Below are positions 6,403 to 9,798 of a stretch of DNA of 9,798 nt, piece after piece; the first letter of the stretch is position 1, and each line of letters opens with the position of its first letter. The stretch comes from JAGTVG01 sp964389805 (GTDB taxonomy: Bacteria; Bacteroidota; Bacteroidia; Cytophagales; Cyclobacteriaceae), in NCBI GenBank assembly GCA_964389805.1, contig CAYMFU010000251.1, positions 1 through 9,798 on the forward strand, written 5' to 3'. A program made the translations under genes and the position numbers. The notes beneath the pieces were generated by a model, which had not been told where the DNA came from, did not search any database, and was given only the letters and a program-made list of their open reading frames with translations.

Positions 6403-8262
6403 ATGATTAAGGATTTATTTATCCATCAGCTACGACAAGCTGTTCGTCACAGAAGTTGGGATAAACAGGTGGCTACCAACCTCTTCCTGGGTTTTTTATT
6501 TGCGCTGATTTTCCTGAATATACTTATGGTGGGATATGCAATTGACGATATCCTGAAAACATATTATCCCGAGAAAGATCCGGTTGAGCAGTTTACGAGT
6601 TTCATACTTTATTATGCTTTGGTTGACTTTATTCTTAGAATAATGTTGCAGGAAGTTCCTTCTTTGTCTATTCGGCCTTATTTAATATTACCAGTTAAAA
6701 AAAGAACTCTCATCCACTATCTTTTATCAAAAACATTTTGGAGTTTTTTTCCTATTATCCCCCTTCTGGTAATCATTCCCTTTACCGTTAAAATACTTTC
6801 GGGTTCCTTTCCGCTTCTTAATATTGTGATATGGACCTTCGGAATATATATTTTTTTTAACATCATCAGCTATTCTGCTTTATTCCTTAAAAGGAAAATT
6901 CATTTCAATCCTGGAATTATTGCTATCCTTATTTTATGTTTTATAGTCATAATCCTGTTGGAAAAAGATGGCATCATATCTTTATCTCATCTTTCAACTA
7001 TTTCGTTCATGATGCCACTCAAGCATCCTCAATATAATTTGATTTTCATCTTATTATTTTGTCTTATCTATGCAATAAACTTCATTTATCTGAAGAAGCA
7101 TCTGTATGCGGAAGAGATAATACCGAAACAAAAAGTTCGAAAGATCCATTCAAATCTTTATTACCTGAACAAAATGGGTGCTTTTGGAGATTTGGTTGCC
7201 ATGGAGTTAAGGCTGATAACACGCAATAGAAGGATTCGATCAACGGTGTTTCTTTCTCTCTGGATGGTTGCCCTCGCGTGGCCATTTTATAAGTACTATT
7301 ACCCAAATCTTGAAAAAGAAAAAAATGGATCTGATTACACGCAAACAGAAATAGTATTGCCTAAAGAAGACCAGCACTTTGTAACATTAAATGTTTATCC
7401 TGATACACACCCGCCGTTGAGCCAGATATGTGTTGCCGGAGACCACGAAAAATTCGGCAACTGGAAAGCTGATCTTGTTCCGCTCCAGCTCATGAAAGAC
7501 AGTTCGTGGACCCGCTCTTTTATTTTCGACCAGGGAACAGACTTAAGTTTTAAAATTACAGGTGCAGATTGGGATAACGAAGCACTATATGAAGATGGAG
7601 TAATACCTGAACCCTTTAGTTTAACGGTAGACAAGGACACAACAATTAATATCCAGGTTAGGGCCTGGAAAGAAGACAAAGTTTACAACATAATGTCAGG
7701 GGCTATGCTTATATATGCCAGTGTGTTTTTTATTGGGATGTTTATCATCACGTACGGACAATTTCTTTATGCGTGGGAAGCCGGATACTTCGATTTCCTG
7801 CTTGTTAGAAAAATTGATTACAGGAAGTATCTATGGGTAAAAGTTTTCCTTTTATCTTCAACTTGTATTGGCGCTTACCTTTTGATTGCTCCTTTCATAA
7901 TTGGTAATAGTTTTGCAATCAAATCATTGACTGTGGGCTTATTTTATAATCTGGGGATAAACCTGCCCCTAATGGTGTTCCTGTCACTTTATAACCGGTC
8001 AAGAATAGATATCACGGCTGGGGCGTTCAGCATGCAGGGAAAAGGCGGACAGCAAATGATCAATGTATTAATCCTTATCCTTTTGCCTGCTATACTCAGT
8101 GGATTCCTGATCAATTACTTTGGTATAGAATATTGTTATAGGATTCTTGGCGGTATTGGCCTGACAGGGATTTTACTTACACCTCTAACTTTTAACTCAA
8201 TCTATAAATTGTTTATTAAGAAAAAACATATAATGGGAGCTGCGTTCAGGAATCCCATATAA
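6403..8262 (+). CDS. DUF5687-type ABC transporter permease with inserted CBM20-like domain
   Basis: This is a 619-residue membrane protein with about 12 hydrophobic segments: roughly 23-47, 66-82, 107-131, 138-162, 170-187, 211-231, 280-297, 432-456, 478-500, 506-530, 552-572 and 580-600. FGDLVAMELRLITRNRR (261-277), YGQFLYAWEAGYFDFLL (451-467) and the end KKHIMGAAFRN match what I recall of DUF5687 proteins. Those are Bacteroidota ABC permeases of about 480-500 residues. The excess of roughly 110 residues is a soluble insert at about 324-424, between the seventh and eighth segments, and reads like a CBM20 starch-binding domain. The positively charged RNRRIRS before segment seven and the RKIDYRK after segment eight place both on the cytoplasmic side, so the insert faces the periplasm. 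The ATPase gene follows 11 bases later, and the two should form an ABC transporter. The transported substrate is unknown. No Shine-Dalgarno is visible. Confidence 0.8.
   Translation: MIKDLFIHQLRQAVRHRSWDKQVATNLFLGFLFALIFLNILMVGYAIDDILKTYYPEKDPVEQFTSFILYYALVDFILRIMLQEVPSLSIRPYLILPVKKRTLIHYLLSKTFWSFFPIIPLLVIIPFTVKILSGSFPLLNIVIWTFGIYIFFNIISYSALFLKRKIHFNPGIIAILILCFIVIILLEKDGIISLSHLSTISFMMPLKHPQYNLIFILLFCLIYAINFIYLKKHLYAEEIIPKQKVRKIHSNLYYLNKMGAFGDLVAMELRLITRNRRIRSTVFLSLWMVALAWPFYKYYYPNLEKEKNGSDYTQTEIVLPKEDQHFVTLNVYPDTHPPLSQICVAGDHEKFGNWKADLVPLQLMKDSSWTRSFIFDQGTDLSFKITGADWDNEALYEDGVIPEPFSLTVDKDTTINIQVRAWKEDKVYNIMSGAMLIYASVFFIGMFIITYGQFLYAWEAGYFDFLLVRKIDYRKYLWVKVFLLSSTCIGAYLLIAPFIIGNSFAIKSLTVGLFYNLGINLPLMVFLSLYNRSRIDITAGAFSMQGKGGQQMINVLILILLPAILSGFLINYFGIEYCYRILGGIGLTGILLTPLTFNSIYKLFIKKKHIMGAAFRNPI
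7372..7674 (+). other. CBM20-like starch-binding domain inserted in the permease
   Basis: Residues 324-424 of the permease run HFVTLNVYP, ICVAGDHEKFGNWKADLVPL, WTRSFIF, LSFKITGADWDNEALYEDG and LTVDKDTTINIQVRAW. This order (strand, xxGxxxxFGNW, SSW, FK, WDNE) is that of CBM20 beta-sandwich domains. In the fungal glucoamylase domain, one glucan-binding site uses a Trp after LGD/LGN, a Lys in a YK/FK strand, and a Trp-Glu further on. Trp354, Lys384 and Trp390-Asp391 fit those places here. The closest look-alikes I recall are the small CBM20-like modules attached to Bacteroidota esterase-like hydrolases. Binding itself is an inference. Confidence 0.65.
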
Positions 8263-8273
8263 ATAAATTCAAA

Positions 8274-8969
8274 ATGATCGAAGTAAAAAACCTGATAAAA
8301 AAATATAGTGGCGTGGCTGTTCTGGATATCCCGGACCTTACCATACAAAAAGGAGAATCTTTTGGACTTGTGGGCAATAATGGAGCAGGAAAAACTACGC
8401 TGTTTAGTCTGATTCTTGATTTAAGACGGGCAACGACGGGCTCTGTATTCATTAAAAACCAAAACGTGTCAAAAACCGAAAACTGGAAGGATTTTACCGG
8501 TTCATATATAGATGAAAACTTTCTTATAGATTTCCTTACTCCTGAAGAATATTTTCAATTTATAGCCAATTTACACGGCTTGTCCAAGGGAGACCTGCAG
8601 GATTTCTATCAAAAATATGAGGATCTATTTGCAGGAGAGATCCTGGGCAAAAAAAAATATATCAGAGAACTTTCAAAAGGAAATCAAAAGAAAGTTGGAA
8701 TAGCAGGATCCCTTTTATCAAAACCAGAGGTTCTGGTATTGGACGAACCTTTCTCTAACCTGGACCCTTCCTCCCAGATCCGGTTAAAAGCCATGTTTAA
8801 AACAATGAAATCAGAGAACTCGGTTACCATGCTGATATCCAGTCATGATTTGAACCATGTAACGGAAGTTTGTGAGAGAATTGTAATACTTGATAAGGGT
8901 AATATTGTACATGATCTCCAAACAAGTAACAAGACACTGGAAGAGTTGGAGAGCTACTTTGCCGTGTAA
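8274..8969 (+). CDS. ABC transporter ATP-binding protein, partner of the permease
   Basis: This is a 231-residue cytoplasmic ATPase of the usual length for a stand-alone ABC subunit. Walker A is GNNGAGKTT (34-42, Lys40), the signature is LSKGNQKK (133-140), Walker B is VLVLDEPF (153-160, catalytic Glu158), and the switch His is His191 in SSHD. All the catalytic residues are present. Where the Q-loop Gln is usual, the sequence reads GSYIDENFL (76-84); I believe this is common in the ABC subunits paired with DUF5687 permeases, so it probably reflects the subfamily and not decay. The gene starts 11 bases after the permease stop and has no Shine-Dalgarno, so it is almost surely in one transcript with the permease. 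The arrangement of one permease and one ATPase with no periplasmic binding protein gene points to an exporter (ABC-2-like). Confidence 0.93.
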   Translation: MIEVKNLIKKYSGVAVLDIPDLTIQKGESFGLVGNNGAGKTTLFSLILDLRRATTGSVFIKNQNVSKTENWKDFTGSYIDENFLIDFLTPEEYFQFIANLHGLSKGDLQDFYQKYEDLFAGEILGKKKYIRELSKGNQKKVGIAGSLLSKPEVLVLDEPFSNLDPSSQIRLKAMFKTMKSENSVTMLISSHDLNHVTEVCERIVILDKGNIVHDLQTSNKTLEELESYFAV

Positions 8970-9063
8970 TTCATTAGAATCTTTCTTATAGAAATGAATA
9001 TTAAAGCTGTAAATTTACTTTATCCTGAAAATGATTTAACTTTAAATATCACACTTCAAGATC

Positions 9064-9249
9064 ATGGCTGAACCACAATGTGAAAACTGTAAATTAAGAG
9101 CAAAATATGATGCTAAGCCGAAATCATTGTTAGGTAGATTCTGGAAATGGCACATCTCATTTTGCCCGGGATGGAAATCATACATCCGTTCCCGGACTGA
9201 TGAAAGAAGACATGAACTATTTGAACGATATGGAACTATAAAATATTAA
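9064..9249 (+). CDS. Small Cys/His protein of unknown function (CxxC and HxxxC)
   Basis: This is a 61-residue basic protein that I cannot assign to a named family. It carries CENC (Cys6, Cys9) near the start and WHISFCPGW (His30, Cys34) in the middle, so four residues could bind a metal (CxxC, 20 residues, HxxxC). Aromatic residues cluster in LLGRFWKWHISFCPGWKSY. The rest is charged and looks helical; no signal peptide or membrane segment is seen. Its TAA shares one base with the ATG of the next gene, so the two are translationally coupled and probably work together. The gap of 94 bases from the ABC ATPase holds a weak near-match to a -7 element (TAACTTTA, 9037-9044). The coding call rests on the coupled start and the conserved-looking composition. 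Its role is not known. Confidence 0.7.
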   Translation: MAEPQCENCKLRAKYDAKPKSLLGRFWKWHISFCPGWKSYIRSRTDERRHELFERYGTIKY

Positions 9250-9659
9250 TGATGAAGAAAGCAGATATTGCAATTGATACTTTTAACAACAATCGTAATT
9301 GTGCTCAATCTGTTGTGGGAGCATATGCTGAGCAATACAATCTGGATAAAGATTCCCTGTATAGATTGGCCACGGCATTCGGAGGTGGCATGGGGCACTC
9401 AAATGGAGTTTGTGGTGCTATAAGTGGAGGATTGATGGTCCTTGGTCTCAAGCAATTGGATAAGGAGACAACCTATGCTCAAACCCGTCATTTAATGGAT
9501 GAATTCATTAAAAGAAATGGGACACGCGATTGCGAAAAATTGATCGGTGTAGATCTTATGACCGAGGAAGGAAAGAAAAAATTCAAATTAGAGGGTACTA
9601 AGAAAAAGGTGTGCGAGAAATGTATTGCTGACGTAATCGAAATTATAGAAAATGGGTAA
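9249..9659 (+). CDS. C_GCAxxG_C_C family probable redox protein
   Basis: This 136-residue cytoplasmic protein fits the C_GCAxxG_C_C family, named for its conserved cysteines. Seen here are RNCAQSV (Cys18), LATAFGGGMGHSNGVCGAISGG (glycine-rich, Cys55), RDCEKLIG (Cys95) and a final CEKC (Cys122, Cys125). The spacing matches the family as I know it, and the length is typical. The family is described as probable redox proteins and is frequent in anaerobes; its substrate and any bound metal or cluster are not established. The ATG at 9249 overlaps the stop of the small Cys/His protein by one base, and a second ATG follows at once at 9252. No signal peptide is visible. Confidence 0.9.
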   Translation: MMKKADIAIDTFNNNRNCAQSVVGAYAEQYNLDKDSLYRLATAFGGGMGHSNGVCGAISGGLMVLGLKQLDKETTYAQTRHLMDEFIKRNGTRDCEKLIGVDLMTEEGKKKFKLEGTKKKVCEKCIADVIEIIENG

Positions 9660-9768
9660 GATAGATCCGGTAATTTTAAGGCTCTATCACTAAATCTGCG
9701 TAATAAATATTCCCATTAACGAAATCGTCTAATATAGAAAGAAAAGATAAAATCCGGTTATATCGGGA

Positions 9769-9798
9769 CTATTTCTCTTCGCTCATTCCTTCCATCCT
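9769..9798 (-). CDS. Possible C-terminal codons of a gene running off the right edge
   Basis: On the minus strand, base 9798 down to 9769 reads RMEGMSEEK followed by TAG. Nine residues ending in a charged tail could be the end of a gene that enters from the right. The other two minus frames also stop within 45 bases, so the edge cannot prove it. The gene would be convergent with the C_GCAxxG_C_C gene. Confidence 0.2.
   Translation of the reverse strand, partial: RMEGMSEEK

Noticed and set aside
7082..7679. Minus-strand open frames under the permease gene (7082-7306 and 7395-7679)
   Set aside because: They lie opposite a well-supported coding region, show no recognisable domain and have no start context. 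They are chance frames.
8969..8999. Inverted repeat ATTCATT / AATGAAT just after the ABC ATPase stop, as a terminator
   Set aside because: The stem is seven A/T-rich pairs (one C-G pair) with a 17-base loop and no following T-run. It is too weak to call a terminator.
9665..9758. ATCCGGT occurring twice (9665-9671 and 9752-9758) as a repeat element or attachment site
   Set aside because: Seven bases is too short, with no tRNA, integrase or longer homology around it.
9753..9766. CCG...CGG hairpin followed, on the minus strand, by a T-rich stretch, as a terminator for a gene entering from the right
   Set aside because: The stem is only three pairs, and the gene it would serve is itself uncertain.

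Overview
The window looks like a chromosomal stretch from a member of the Bacteroidota. The reasons are its AT-rich composition, start codons that mostly lack a Shine-Dalgarno sequence, promoter-like elements of the TTTG / TAnnTTTG type, and several families typical of that phylum: a carboxypeptidase-like regulatory-domain protein, a DUF5687-type ABC permease and a MetZ-type sulfhydrylase. The C_GCAxxG_C_C protein at the right end, a family frequent in anaerobes, hints at an anaerobic or facultative lineage. That is an inference. I see no rRNA, tRNA, CRISPR array, insertion sequence, phage gene or attachment site. Genes are tightly packed and no gap exceeds about 150 bases.

Layout, left to right. 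(1) Bases 1-512 (+) hold the C-terminal end of a carboxypeptidase-like regulatory-domain protein. (2) Two minus-strand genes follow: a Tat-type exported N4-(beta-N-acetylglucosaminyl)-L-asparaginase (2027-2998) and, 97 bases downstream of it, a MepA-like MATE efflux pump (562-1926). A perfect AAAACGTTTT palindrome lies between them. (3) A PhoD-like phosphatase, probably a lipoprotein (3114-4193, +), diverges from the asparaginase. (4) A small sulfur-related group follows: a single-domain rhodanese on the minus strand (4207-4524) diverges from an OsmC/YhfA-like protein plus an O-succinylhomoserine sulfhydrylase (MetZ) on the plus strand. The last two are one base apart and surely co-translated. 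The divergent spacer carries a perfect 8-bp inverted repeat. (5) An ABC transporter pair follows: a DUF5687-type permease (6403-8262) and its ATPase (8274-8969), 11 bases apart. (6) Last is a two-gene unit with overlapping stop and start: a 61-residue CxxC/HxxxC protein and a C_GCAxxG_C_C protein. A few codons of a possible minus-strand gene reach the right edge.

The most unusual observation is in the ABC permease. Between two of its membrane segments sits an extra block of about 100 residues (about 324-424) that reads like a CBM20-type starch-binding beta-sandwich. It retains the GNW and DW tryptophans and an FK lysine that line up with a glucan-binding site. The predicted topology puts it on the periplasmic side. 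This would be a transporter with a built-in sugar-binding or sensing domain, and I do not know of a description of such a fusion. The second candidate for something undescribed is the overlapping pair of Cys-rich proteins at 9064-9659. The sulfur cluster and the operator-like palindromes are lesser points of interest.
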